Below are positions 18,725-26,729 of a DNA stretch of 64,000 nt, in pieces; position 1 is the stretch's first letter, and each line of letters starts with the position of its first letter. Below the pieces are notes generated by a model. The model did no database searches, was not told the DNA's origin, and saw only the letters and a program-made list of their open reading frames with translations. Location of the stretch: assembly GCF_001552195.1 (NCBI RefSeq), contig NZ_BCQS01000017.1:152525-216524 (forward strand), written 5' to 3'. The DNA comes from Actinomadura latina NBRC 106108 (lineage in GTDB: Bacteria > Actinomycetota > Actinomycetes > Streptosporangiales > Streptosporangiaceae). Position numbers and translations under genes: made by a program.

Positions 18725-19719
18725 GCCGCCTTCCTCCGTCCCCGTCTCGACTGCCGGCGGGCCTCGCCGATGATGTCGGCGCCGAGCAGCTTCACGAACA
18801 GGAACGCCATCAGCGCGATGTACAGGAACAGGACCGTCGCGTACGCCGCCGCCGACCCGTACCGCAGGTTGGACGCCTCGAACCAGGCGATCATCGTCAG
18901 CGTCTCCACCGACTTCTGGTTGACGCCGATCAGCACGGCGGGCAGGTCGAACATGCGCAGGACGTCCAGCATGCGGAACAGCACGGCGACCAGGAGCGCG
19001 GGCTTCACCAGCGGCAATGTGATGCGGAAGAACTGCTGGACGGGCCCGGCGCCGTCCACCCGCGCGGCCTCGTAGACCTCCCGGGGGATCATCTGCAGCC
19101 CGGCGAGGACGAGCAGCCCGATGAACGGGGAGGTCTTCCAGACCTCGGCGATGACGACGGCCGCCTTGGCGGGGAAGCCGTCGGCGGTCCACAGGATCTG
19201 CTGCCGCAGCACCGCGTTGGCGGCGCCGTCCGCCTGGAAGATCCACCGCCACAGCAGGCCGGAGATCGCGGTGGGGATCGCCCACGGGACGAGGATGCCG
19301 GCGCGCACGATCGCCCGTCCCCTGAACGCCTGATGCATGATCAGCGCCATCGTGACGCCGATCAGCGTCTCCAGGACCACGGTCGTCAGCGTGAAGAACG
19401 TGGTGTTGGAGAAGGCGTTCCAGAACGCGTCGGCGCGGTCGCCCTGGAAGATCGCGGTGTAGTTGTCCAGGCCGACGAACCGGTCGCCCTCGACGACGAA
19501 CCCCTGCGCGTCCAGGCCCTCGCCGCGCGCGTACAGCGACTCGCGGAACCCGGCGAGAACGGGGTAGCCGATGACCAGTGCGAGCACGAGCAGCGTGGGG
19601 GACAGCAGCAGCGCCGCCAGCCGCTTCGTCCCCTGCACGTCGCGCGTGCGTCGGCGGGGCGCGTCCGCCGCGGGGGTGCCCGCGGCGGACGGCGTCTCGG
19701 TCGTGGTCACGTGGCTCAC
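18721..19719 (-). CDS. malF: Maltose-type ABC transporter permease MalF
   Basis: The 332-residue permease has a polar N-terminus with RRRTRDVQGTKR, six spans and an EAA loop (REVYEAARVDGAGPVQQFFRITLP) near residue 215. The GTG start overlaps the malE stop by 4 nt (GTGA), so binding protein and permease are translationally coupled, unlike in the ceb operon. Its partner is MalG. Confidence 0.87.
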   Translation of the reverse strand: MSHVTTTETPSAAGTPAADAPRRRTRDVQGTKRLAALLLSPTLLVLALVIGYPVLAGFRESLYARGEGLDAQGFVVEGDRFVGLDNYTAIFQGDRADAFWNAFSNTTFFTLTTVVLETLIGVTMALIMHQAFRGRAIVRAGILVPWAIPTAISGLLWRWIFQADGAANAVLRQQILWTADGFPAKAAVVIAEVWKTSPFIGLLVLAGLQMIPREVYEAARVDGAGPVQQFFRITLPLVKPALLVAVLFRMLDVLRMFDLPAVLIGVNQKSVETLTMIAWFEASNLRYGSAAAYATVLFLYIALMAFLFVKLLGADIIGEARRQSRRGRRKAA

Positions 19720-21032
19720 TGCGCGGTCAGCGGCTGGAGCTTGGCCTGCAGGTCCGCCAGGGCCTGGCCGGCGGGCTTCTTGCCGGTCACCGCGTCGTAC
19801 ATCTCGCCCTGGATCGCGGCGGTCACGTCGCCGTACTTCACCGCGACCGGGCGCGGCTTGGCGTTCGTGATGGCCTGCTTCAGGACGGGCAGGTACGGGA
19901 ACTTCTTCACCATCTCCGGGTCGTCGTACAGCGCGGCGATGGTCGGGGCCTGCGAGGTGGCGAGCAGGTTGTCGCGCTGGGCCTGCTCACCGGTGAGGTA
20001 CCGGATGAAGTCGAGCGAGGTCGCCTTGTTCTTGGCGAAAGCGGAGATCGCGAGGTTGTGGCCGCCGAGGTTGGCGACGCCGGGGCCGTTCAGCCCGGGC
20101 AGCGGCGCGACCGCGAACTTGCCCGCCACCTTCGACGAGCCGTCCTTCTGTCCGGCCAGCGCGTACTGGTAGGGCCACTGCCGCTGGAAGACCAGCTTCC
20201 CGGACTGGAAGTAGCGGCGCCCGCCCTCGGTGTCGAGGGTGACGGCCTCCTTGGGCATGTGCTCCTTCTTGGCGTTCACGAGGAACTCGACGCCCTGCCT
20301 GGCCTGCGGGGTGGTCAGCGCCGGCTTGCCGTCCGCGCCGATGATCGAGCCGCCGGCGCTGCCGATCGCCTCGACCGCGCTGATCGTCAGGCTCTCGGTC
20401 TTGTTGACCTCGGTGAAGAAGCAGTCGATGCCGCCCTCGCCGGAGAGCTTCTTCACCTTCTCGCAGTCGTCCCACATCTCGTCGTAGGTCTTCGGCGGCG
20501 CGGAGATCCCGGCCTTCTTGAGGAGGTCCTCGCGGTAGTAGAGCATCCCGGCGTCGGACGTGGACGGCACCGCGTAGAGCCGGTCGCGGTACTGCCCGGT
20601 GGTGATCGTCGCGGGCAGCATCTTCGACAGGTCGATCTTGTTCTTGGGCAGTTCGGCGAGCCAGCGGTTCGCGGCGAACTCGGCGGTCCACACCACGTCG
20701 AGGTTCAGCACCGAGTAGGCGTCCGACTTGGTCGTGGCGTTCTGGATCATCTGCTGCCGCTGGTCGTTGGGCTCGTCGGGCAGCTCGATGACGCGGACCT
20801 GCTCCTTCGCGTGCTCGGCGTTCCAGGCGTCCACCTGCTTCTGCAGGTTGCCCGAGCGGTCCTTGCCGGTGACGAAGGTGATGGGGCCGCGGCCGTCCAG
20901 GGCCGCCGCGCCCGCGCCGCCCGCGGAGCCGCCGCCGTCATCGCCGCCGCAGGCGGAGAGCGAGAGCGCGACGGCGGCGCAGACGATGCCGCCCGCGAGA
21001 GGTGCGCCGCCGATCAGGGGGATGCGCCGCAT
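19716..21032 (-). CDS. malE: Alpha-glucoside-binding lipoprotein (MalE/ThuE-type)
   Basis: The ATG at 21032 follows GAAGGAGG and gives 438 residues. The lipoprotein signal ends LSLSAC-GG. The remainder is a cluster-1 sugar-binding protein, with GGRRYFQSGKLVFQRQWPY near residue 270 and GGHNLAISAFAKNKA near 320. That pattern also occurs in trehalose/maltose binders of the ThuE type, so maltose, maltodextrin and trehalose are all possible ligands. The linked cytosolic GH13 alpha-glucosidase favours alpha-glucosides. The promoter region carries three dyads. Confidence 0.85.
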   Translation of the reverse strand: MRRIPLIGGAPLAGGIVCAAVALSLSACGGDDGGGSAGGAGAAALDGRGPITFVTGKDRSGNLQKQVDAWNAEHAKEQVRVIELPDEPNDQRQQMIQNATTKSDAYSVLNLDVVWTAEFAANRWLAELPKNKIDLSKMLPATITTGQYRDRLYAVPSTSDAGMLYYREDLLKKAGISAPPKTYDEMWDDCEKVKKLSGEGGIDCFFTEVNKTESLTISAVEAIGSAGGSIIGADGKPALTTPQARQGVEFLVNAKKEHMPKEAVTLDTEGGRRYFQSGKLVFQRQWPYQYALAGQKDGSSKVAGKFAVAPLPGLNGPGVANLGGHNLAISAFAKNKATSLDFIRYLTGEQAQRDNLLATSQAPTIAALYDDPEMVKKFPYLPVLKQAITNAKPRPVAVKYGDVTAAIQGEMYDAVTGKKPAGQALADLQAKLQPLTAQ

Positions 21033-21114
21033 GGTGTCCTCCTTCGCGGGACGCGCCCTCGCCGGGGCCGCCGTCCCGCAGGTCCGTACTGGGGGTGACT
21101 GGACCGGGACGTTA

Positions 21115-21126
21115 GCAACGCGTTGC
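21115..21126. promoter_or_regulatory. LacI-type dyad close to malE
   Basis: GCAACGCGTTGC is a perfect 12-bp palindrome with the central CG of LacI operators, 83 bp upstream of malE. A possible -35/-10 pair (TTGCTG, 17 nt, TTTACG on the minus strand) would place the transcription start near it. Confidence 0.6.
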
Positions 21127-21140
21127 AGGCTCGTAAACCA

Positions 21141-21161
21141 CTTGCAGAAAGTTTCAGCAAG
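21141..21161. promoter_or_regulatory. Second malE-upstream dyad with CTTGC arms
   Basis: The 21-bp element reads CTTGC-A-GAAA-G-TTTC-A-GCAAG, symmetric except at two A positions and the centre. TTGCAG-like repeats have been described in promoters of Streptomyces maltose and amylase genes bound by MalR. It would overlap the -35 region of malE. Confidence 0.55.
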
Positions 21162-21173
21162 TTCGTGCCCATT

Positions 21174-21190
21174 CTGTAACCGACTTACAG
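21174..21190. promoter_or_regulatory. Third malE-upstream inverted repeat
   Basis: CTGTAA-CCGAC-TTACAG is a perfect 6-bp inverted repeat lying between malE and the divergent nucleotidyltransferase gene. It might serve either gene. Binding partner unknown. Confidence 0.4.
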
Positions 21191-21242
21191 CGCCCGGACA
21201 ATCGGGTCGACGCGCCCGCGGACGCTGCGCCAGGCTGCCCCC

Positions 21243-21944
21243 GTGACGATCTCCGACCATGGCGCCGCGCTCGACCTCGTCCGGGACCACACGATCCTGT
21301 CGGTGGTGACCGGGTCGCGAGCCTACGGGCTGGCGACCGGCGACAGCGACGTCGACCGGCGCGGCGTCTACGCAGCCCCGGCCCCGCTGTTCTGGCGTTT
21401 CACCAAGCCGCCCGCCCACGTGGACGGCCCGCTGCCCGAGCAGTTCTCCTGGGAGCTGGAGCGGTTCTGCGAGCTGGCGCTCGCCGCGAACCCGACCGTC
21501 CTGGAGTGCCTCTGGTCGCCGCTGGTGGAACGCGTCACTCCGGTGGGGGAGGAGCTGCTGGCCGTCCGGCCGGCCTTCCTGTCCCGGCACGCGCACCGCA
21601 CGTTCCTCCGCTACGCCGAGGCCCAGTTCCGCAAGCTGGAAGGCGACTTGCGCAGCGGTGGCGCGCCGCGCTGGAAACACGTCATGCACATGCTGCGGCT
21701 GCTGGTGAGCGGCCTGCACCTCGTCCGGCACGGGGAGCCCCGCGTCGGCGTCGGCGACCTGCGCGACCGGCTGCTCGCCGTCCGCCGCGGCGAGGTCGCC
21801 TGGGACGAGATCGAGACCTGGCGCGCCTCCCTCGCCGCCGGCTTCGACGAGGCCCTGGAGCACAGCCCGCTGCCGCCCGAGCCCGACCGCGCGACGGTCG
21901 AGGACCTGCTGATCTCCATCCGCCGCAGGAGCGTGACCTGGTGA
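21243..21944 (+). CDS. RlaP-type nucleotidyltransferase (COG3541), first of a pair
   Basis: The GTG at 21243 gives 233 residues of the DNA polymerase beta superfamily: GSRAYGLATGDSDVDRRGVY supplies the GS motif and the two metal-binding Asp of DSDVD. The HVMHMLRLLVSGLHLVRHGE helix is typical of the YcgL/RlaP group. Family members are thought to act in RNA repair or modification, transferring a nucleotide to an unknown acceptor. It overlaps the next gene, a diverged homologue, as GTGA. No ligase or other RNA-repair partner is adjacent; the nearest neighbours downstream are the ribA-like cluster. Confidence 0.8.
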   Translation: MTISDHGAALDLVRDHTILSVVTGSRAYGLATGDSDVDRRGVYAAPAPLFWRFTKPPAHVDGPLPEQFSWELERFCELALAANPTVLECLWSPLVERVTPVGEELLAVRPAFLSRHAHRTFLRYAEAQFRKLEGDLRSGGAPRWKHVMHMLRLLVSGLHLVRHGEPRVGVGDLRDRLLAVRRGEVAWDEIETWRASLAAGFDEALEHSPLPPEPDRATVEDLLISIRRRSVTW

Positions 21945-22687
21945 AACTCCCCGAAGGCATGATCGAGCGCTTCGCCGCCGACCATCCTTACCCGCGCGCG
22001 TTCCTCACCGTCAGCGGAGCGCATCTGTACGGGTTCCCGTCCGAGGACTCCGACATCGACCTGCGCGGCGTCCACCTGCTGCCGCTGGAGGAGATCGTCG
22101 GCCTGGAGAAGGGCGACGAGACGATCACGCTGATGTGGGACCACGACGGTGTGGAGGCCGACGCGGTCACCCACGACCTCGCCAAGTTCTGCGCGCTGCT
22201 GCTGCGGCGCAACGGCTACGTCCTTGAGCAGGTCATGTCGCCGCTGGTCGTGGCCACGTCCGAGGTGCACGCCGAGCTGAAGGCGCTCGTGCCGGGGCTC
22301 GTCACGTCCAACCACGCGCACCACTACCTGGGGTTCGCGCGGTCGCAGTGGCAGCTGTTCGAGAGGTCGCGCGAGCTGAAGCCGCTGCTCTACACGTTCC
22401 GGGTGCTGCTGACGGGCGTCCACCTGATGCGGACGGGCGAGGTCGAGGCCGACCTGACCCGCCTCACCGGCGACGGCCCGTCCTACCTGCCGGACCTGAT
22501 CGAGGCCAAGCGCGCCGCCGAGCACGGCGCCCTCCCGGCGGACGCGCCCGCCGCGTCGCGCCTCCAGGACGACGTCGCCGCGCTCGCCGCCCGGCTGGAG
22601 GACGAGCGCGACCGCAGCGCCCTGCCCGGGTCCCCCGCGGGCCGCCGCGCTCTTCACGACTTGGTGGTTCGCACGCGCCTAGGCTGA
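21941..22687 (+). CDS. RlaP-type nucleotidyltransferase (COG3541), second of a pair
   Basis: The GTG at 21941 overlaps the stop of the first gene. The 248-residue product has SGAHLYGFPSEDSDIDLRGVHLLP as the catalytic motif and a FRVLLTGVHLMRTGEVEADL helix aligned with that of its neighbour. The two are paralogues, clearly diverged, and both keep the metal-binding Asp pair, so both should be active. They may form a heterodimer or act on different substrates. A 111-bp gap separates it from the GTP cyclohydrolase II-like gene. Confidence 0.8.
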   Translation: MKLPEGMIERFAADHPYPRAFLTVSGAHLYGFPSEDSDIDLRGVHLLPLEEIVGLEKGDETITLMWDHDGVEADAVTHDLAKFCALLLRRNGYVLEQVMSPLVVATSEVHAELKALVPGLVTSNHAHHYLGFARSQWQLFERSRELKPLLYTFRVLLTGVHLMRTGEVEADLTRLTGDGPSYLPDLIEAKRAAEHGALPADAPAASRLQDDVAALAARLEDERDRSALPGSPAGRRALHDLVVRTRLG

Positions 22688-22798
22688 ACCCTGCGGTGCC
22701 TCCCCTGCGTGCCACCGGTTATACGGACCGTTTGGACGCAACCACCCGGATATGTGGCCACGTACCAGAGGTGATTGCGGAGCCGAGGAAGGGGAGCG

Positions 22799-23455
22799 AT
22801 GCACGAGCAGGGCATCGACCAGAAGGACATCGCGGAGGCGGATCTGCGGACCAGGCGCGGCGTGTTCCGCGCCGTCGCGTTCCGCGACCCTGTCGACGGG
22901 CACGAGCACATGGCGCTGGTGCGCGGCGACGTCCGGGAATGCGGGGACGTGCTCGTCCGGATGCACTCCGAGTGCATGACGGGCGACATCTTCGGCGCCA
23001 CCCGCTGCGAATGCGGGGACCAGCTCGGCGCGGCGCTGGACACGATCGTCCGCGAGGGCGCCGGCATCCTGGTCTACCTCCGCGGGCACGAGGGGCGCGG
23101 GATCGGGCTGGTGGCGAAGGTGCGCACCCACATCCTGCAGGACGACCAGGGCCTCGACACCGTCGACTCCGCCACCGCGATCGGGCTGCCGGTCGACGTC
23201 CGCGACTACGGCCCGGCCGCACGGATCCTGCGGCACCTCGGCGTCCGGTCGGTGCGGCTGATGTCGAACAACCCCGACAAGGTCCGGGCGCTGGAGTCCT
23301 ACGGCGTGCTCGTCGCCGCCCGGGTGCCGCTGCTCGTCCCGGTCAGCGACGACAACGTCCGCTACCTCACCGCCAAGCGCGACCGCCTCGGCCACGACCT
23401 GCCCCAGCTGGACGCCGCGGTTCTCGGTGAGGCACCGGTCAGCGAGGTGCACTGA
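22799..23455 (+). CDS. Variant GTP cyclohydrolase II (probable FAPy-forming type)
   Basis: The ATG at 22799 after AGGAAGGGGA gives 218 residues with all zinc Cys of RibA (Cys59, Cys70, Cys72 in HSECMTGDIFGATRCEC) and the LRGHEGRGIGL loop. The residue matching Tyr105 of E. coli RibA (motif KIRAYALQD) is His111 here (KVRTHILQD). In Streptomyces coelicolor SCO6655 the same Tyr is replaced by Met and the enzyme stops at the formylated product FAPy instead of releasing formate. This protein may therefore also make FAPy. It lacks the RibB half and is not next to other riboflavin genes; it heads an overlapped run of pterin-, sugar- and methyl-transfer genes. Family certain, product inferred. Confidence 0.85.
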   Translation: MHEQGIDQKDIAEADLRTRRGVFRAVAFRDPVDGHEHMALVRGDVRECGDVLVRMHSECMTGDIFGATRCECGDQLGAALDTIVREGAGILVYLRGHEGRGIGLVAKVRTHILQDDQGLDTVDSATAIGLPVDVRDYGPAARILRHLGVRSVRLMSNNPDKVRALESYGVLVAARVPLLVPVSDDNVRYLTAKRDRLGHDLPQLDAAVLGEAPVSEVH

Positions 23456-24273
23456 TGGTGCGGCCCATGACCTTGACGCGGCCGCCGCTGCGGCCGCCGC
23501 TGCGGGCTCCCGTGCCGCTGCCGCGCCGGCCGCGCCTCACCCGGGGGCCCGAACTGGGGCTCGCGGTGGCGGCGCAGCTCGCGCTGCTGGCGGTGCTTCG
23601 TCCCGGCCACGCGGGCCTGGCCGTGGGCGTCGGATACGCGCTGGCGTCGTGGGCGCTCCTCACCCGGGCCTTCCGGCGGCGGCGCACGCTCGGACCGGCC
23701 GATCACGTGACGCTGGCGCGGGTCGTGCTCACCGGAGGAGTCGCGGCGCTGGTCGCGGGGCATCTCGCCGGCGCCGGGCACACCGCGGCGCTGGTCGCGG
23801 TCGCGTCGGTCGCGCTCGTCCTGGACGGCGTGGACGGGCAGGTCGCCCGGCGCACCGGGACGGCGTCGAAGCTCGGTGCGCGGTTCGACATGGAGACCGA
23901 CGCGCTGCTGGTGCTGGTGCTGAGCGTCGAGGTCGCCTGGTCGGCCGGGGCGTGGGTCCTCGCGATCGGCGCCATGCGGTACGCGTTCGGCGCGGCGGCC
24001 TGGGCGGCGCCGTGGCTGCGCGCCGACCTGCGGCCGAGCGTCGCGCGCAAGACCGTCGCGGTGGTGCAGGGCGTGGTGCTGGTCGTGGCCGCGGCGGGGG
24101 TCGTCCCGTACGCGGGCCTGCTGGTGGCGGCGGCGCTCGCGCTGCTGGTGTGGTCGTTCGGGCGGGACGTGCGGTGGCTGTCGGCGCGGCGGGACCGGCG
24201 CGCCGGCACGGCCCGGGGGAGGAGCACGGATGGAGCGCGACGCGCGCGCCTTCTGGATCCGGTCGCCCGGTAA
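23455..24273 (+). CDS. CDP-alcohol phosphatidyltransferase family membrane protein
   Basis: The ATG at 23455 shares one base with the upstream stop (TGATG). The 272-residue protein has several membrane spans and the family signature D-G-x2-A-R-x8-G-x3-D-x3-D (LDGVDGQVARR through GARFDMETD, residues about 123-147). The family joins a CDP-linked group to an alcohol. Its place in a cluster with a cyclohydrolase, glycosyltransferase and methyltransferase suggests it attaches or moves a polar head group of an unknown lipid or phosphodiester. The last 15 codons overlap the next gene by 44 nt. Confidence 0.82.
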   Translation: MVRPMTLTRPPLRPPLRAPVPLPRRPRLTRGPELGLAVAAQLALLAVLRPGHAGLAVGVGYALASWALLTRAFRRRRTLGPADHVTLARVVLTGGVAALVAGHLAGAGHTAALVAVASVALVLDGVDGQVARRTGTASKLGARFDMETDALLVLVLSVEVAWSAGAWVLAIGAMRYAFGAAAWAAPWLRADLRPSVARKTVAVVQGVVLVVAAAGVVPYAGLLVAAALALLVWSFGRDVRWLSARRDRRAGTARGRSTDGARRARLLDPVAR

Positions 24274-25201
24274 GGGGGAGATCGGTGACCTCGTCCTGCC
24301 GGAGCCGGGGCCGGGCGAGGCAGTCGTCCGCACGCTGTACTCCGGCGTGAGCCGCGGGACCGAGGCGATCGTGTTCCGCGGCGGCGTCCCGCCGAACCAG
24401 CACGCGATCATGCGGGCGCCGTTCCAGGACGGGACGTTCCCCGGCCCCGTCAAGTACGGGTACCTGAACGTCGGCGTGGTCGAGCACGGGCCGCCCGAGC
24501 TGGCCGGGCGGACGGTGTTCTGCCTCTACCCGCACCAGACCCGGTACGTCGTCCCGGCGAGCGCGGTCAGCGTCGTCCCGGCCGGTGTGCCGCCGGAGCG
24601 GGCCGTCCTCGCCGGGACGGTCGAGACGGCGGTGAACGCGCTGTGGGACGCGGCGCCGCTCGTCGGCGACCGCATCGCCGTGGTCGGCGCCGGGATGGTC
24701 GGCTGCTCGGTCGCGGGGGTCCTGGCCGGGTTCCCGGGGAGCCGTGTGCAACTGGTCGACACCGACCCGTCCCGAGCTTCCGCGGCGAAGGCGCTCGGCG
24801 TCGAGTTCGCCACGCCGGAGCGGGCCCTGGGCGGCTGCGACCTCGTCGTCCACGCGAGCGCGACCGAGGCGGGGCTGGCGCGGGCGCTGGAGCTGCTCGC
24901 GCCGGAGGGCGAGGTCATCGAGCTGAGCTGGTACGGGGACCGGCGGATCAGCGTCCCGCTCGGCGAGTTCTTCCACTCGCGGCGGCTGACCATCCGGGGC
25001 AGCCAGGTCGGCGCCGTGCCGCCGTCCCGCCGGGCGGGCCGGACGTTCGCCGACCGGCTCGCGCTGGCGCTGCGGCTGCTCGCGAACCCCGCCTTCGACG
25101 CGCTCATCACCGGGGAGAGCCCCTTCGCCGAGCTGCCGGAGCTGATGCCGCGGCTCGCGAACGGCGAGATCCCCGCCCTCTGCCACCGGATCGTCTACTG
25201 A
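24230..25201 (+). CDS. MDR-family (zinc alcohol dehydrogenase-like) oxidoreductase
   Basis: The 323-residue protein has the GroES-like N-terminal half (TLYSGVSRGTEAIVFRGG) and a Rossmann half with VVGAGMVGCSVAG (about residue 147) followed by the acidic VDTD of NAD(P) binding. The Cys/His ligands of the catalytic zinc of classical alcohol dehydrogenases are not evident. The GVSRGTE motif is shared with BchC-like dehydrogenases. It probably oxidises or reduces an intermediate of the cluster. It starts 44 nt inside the preceding gene. A set of 16-bp repeats begins in its last codons. Confidence 0.8.
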   Translation: MERDARAFWIRSPGKGEIGDLVLPEPGPGEAVVRTLYSGVSRGTEAIVFRGGVPPNQHAIMRAPFQDGTFPGPVKYGYLNVGVVEHGPPELAGRTVFCLYPHQTRYVVPASAVSVVPAGVPPERAVLAGTVETAVNALWDAAPLVGDRIAVVGAGMVGCSVAGVLAGFPGSRVQLVDTDPSRASAAKALGVEFATPERALGGCDLVVHASATEAGLARALELLAPEGEVIELSWYGDRRISVPLGEFFHSRRLTIRGSQVGAVPPSRRAGRTFADRLALALRLLANPAFDALITGESPFAELPELMPRLANGEIPALCHRIVY

Positions 25202-25247
25202 GCCGGATCTCAACTGAGCCGGATCCCTACTGTGTCGGATCGTCAAC
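25183..25247 (+). repeat. Degenerate 16-bp tandem repeat at the end of the dehydrogenase gene
   Basis: Four units share a CCGGAT or TCGGAT core: CACCGGATCGTCTACTG (end of the coding region), AGCCGGATCTCAACTG, AGCCGGATCCCTACTG and TGTCGGATCGTCAAC. They fill the gap up to the ribosome site of the pterin-synthase-like gene. The units probably arose by duplication of the gene end. Confidence 0.7.
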
Positions 25248-25260
25248 GAGGAGGACGCTC

Positions 25261-25659
25261 TTGTTCGGCATCACCGTCCGCGACCACGTCATGATCGCGC
25301 ACAGCTTCCGCGGCGAGGTCTTCGGGCCGGCGCAGCGGCTGCACGGCGCCACGTACGTGGTGGACGCGACGTTCCGCCGGGCCGGTCTCGACCCGGACGG
25401 GCTCGTCGTCGACATCGGGCTCGCCACCCGCGAGCTGGGCGAGGTCCTGGGCGGGCTGAACTACCGCAACCTGGACGAGGAGCCGGAGTTCGCCGGGGTC
25501 AACACCTCGACCGAGTTCCTCGCCAAGGTCATCGCCGACCGGCTCGCCGGCCGGATCCACGCGGGCGCGCTCGGCGAGCACGCGCGCGGCCTGTCCGGCA
25601 TTACGGTGACGCTGCACGAGTCGCACGTCGCCTGGGCCAGTTACGAGCGGGACCTGTGA
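25261..25659 (+). CDS. Degenerate 6-pyruvoyl/6-carboxy-tetrahydropterin synthase homologue
   Basis: The TTG at 25261 is six bases after GAGGAGG and gives 132 residues of the PTPS/QueD tunnel fold. Compared with E. coli QueD (KCGRLHGHSF, LDHHYLN), this protein reads PAQRLHGATY and LNYRNLD. The catalytic Cys is Ala24, the third zinc His is Ala30 and the catalytic His is lost. His14 (IAHSF), His28 and the substrate-binding Glu (TLHESHVAWASY) remain. A similar orphan homologue in S. coelicolor (SCO6650) lies near SCO6655. It may bind a pterin- or pyrimidine-like compound with altered or no classical synthase chemistry. Confidence 0.8.
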   Translation: MFGITVRDHVMIAHSFRGEVFGPAQRLHGATYVVDATFRRAGLDPDGLVVDIGLATRELGEVLGGLNYRNLDEEPEFAGVNTSTEFLAKVIADRLAGRIHAGALGEHARGLSGITVTLHESHVAWASYERDL

Positions 25660-26729
25660 CCGCGCCCGAGATCTGCGTCGTCGTCCCCGGCGGCATCGAC
25701 GACGCCGGCGCCCCGAGCGGCGGCAACCACTACGACCGGCGGCTGTGCGACGAGCTGGCGGCGTCGGGGCGTCCCGTCCGCGAGGTGCCGGTGCCGGGGT
25801 CGTGGCCCCGCCCGGACGCGGCGGCGCGGGAGGGCCTCGCCCGCTCGCTCGCCGCGCTGCCCGACGGCGCCGTCGTCCTGATGGACGGCCTGGTCGCGTG
25901 CGGGGTCCCGGACATCGTCGTCCCGGAGGCCGGACGGCTGCGGCTGGCGGTCCTCGTCCACCTCCCGCTGGCGGACGAGCCCGGACAAGCCGACCTGAAC
26001 GCCGGGGAGCGGAAGGTGCTGGAGGCCGCCGGGGCGGTCGTCGCCACGAGCCCCTGGGCCAAGGACCACCTCATCGCCCATCACGGGCTCGACCCGTCGC
26101 GCGTCCACGCCGTCGTCCCGGGCACCGACCCGGCGCCGCTCGCGTCCGGCGCCGACGGCGCGACCCGCCTGCTGTGCGTGGCGTCGGTGACCCCCCGCAA
26201 GGGGCACGACGTCCTCGTGGAGGCGCTCGCCGCCGTCGCGCACCTGCCCTGGCGCTGCGAATGCGCCGGCCCCCTCGGCAGCGACCCCGGCCACGTGGCG
26301 CGCGTGCGCCGGCTGATCGCCCGGCACGGCCTCGGCGACCGCGTCGACCTGCGGGGGCCGCTGGCCGGGAAGCGGCTGGACGACGCCTACGCCGCCGCCG
26401 ACGTGCTCGTCCTCGCGTCCCGCGCCGAGACGTTCGGGATGGTGGTGACCGAGGCCCTCGCGCGCGGCATCCCCGTCGTCGCGACGTCGGTGGACGGCGT
26501 CCCCGACACGCTCGGCTGGGACCCGACCGGCGCCGTCCCCGGCCTCCTCGTCCCGCCGGACGACCCGGCCGCGCTGGCCGCGGCGCTGCGCCGCTGGCTC
26601 GTCGAACCCGAGCTGCGGGGCCGCCTGCGCGCCGCCGCCCGGCTGCGCCGCGGCATGCTGCCCGGCTGGAACGACACGGCCCGCCGCATGGCGACCGTCC
26701 TGTCCCGGCTGCGGAGGGAGGCACGATGA
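25656..26729 (+). CDS. GT4-family glycosyltransferase
   Basis: The GTG at 25656 overlaps the upstream stop (GTGA). The 357-residue GT-B protein has the GGNHYDRRLCDELAASGR acceptor-side start and a donor-side half with ASVTPRKGHDVLVEALA and VLVLASRAETFGMVVTEALARGIPVVAT, the E-x7-E motif of retaining GT4 enzymes. It probably glycosylates the cluster product or a lipid made by the CDP-alcohol enzyme, using an NDP-sugar. Donor and acceptor are unknown. Confidence 0.85.
   Translation: MTAPEICVVVPGGIDDAGAPSGGNHYDRRLCDELAASGRPVREVPVPGSWPRPDAAAREGLARSLAALPDGAVVLMDGLVACGVPDIVVPEAGRLRLAVLVHLPLADEPGQADLNAGERKVLEAAGAVVATSPWAKDHLIAHHGLDPSRVHAVVPGTDPAPLASGADGATRLLCVASVTPRKGHDVLVEALAAVAHLPWRCECAGPLGSDPGHVARVRRLIARHGLGDRVDLRGPLAGKRLDDAYAAADVLVLASRAETFGMVVTEALARGIPVVATSVDGVPDTLGWDPTGAVPGLLVPPDDPAALAAALRRWLVEPELRGRLRAAARLRRGMLPGWNDTARRMATVLSRLRREAR

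Noticed and set aside
22688..22798. FMN riboswitch before the ribA-like gene
   Set aside because: The gap is only 111 nt and lacks the conserved RFN helices; the gene is also not in a riboflavin operon.
25183..25247. CRISPR array
   Set aside because: The units are contiguous without spacers; no cas genes are present, and no other spaced repeats of CRISPR type were seen in the window.
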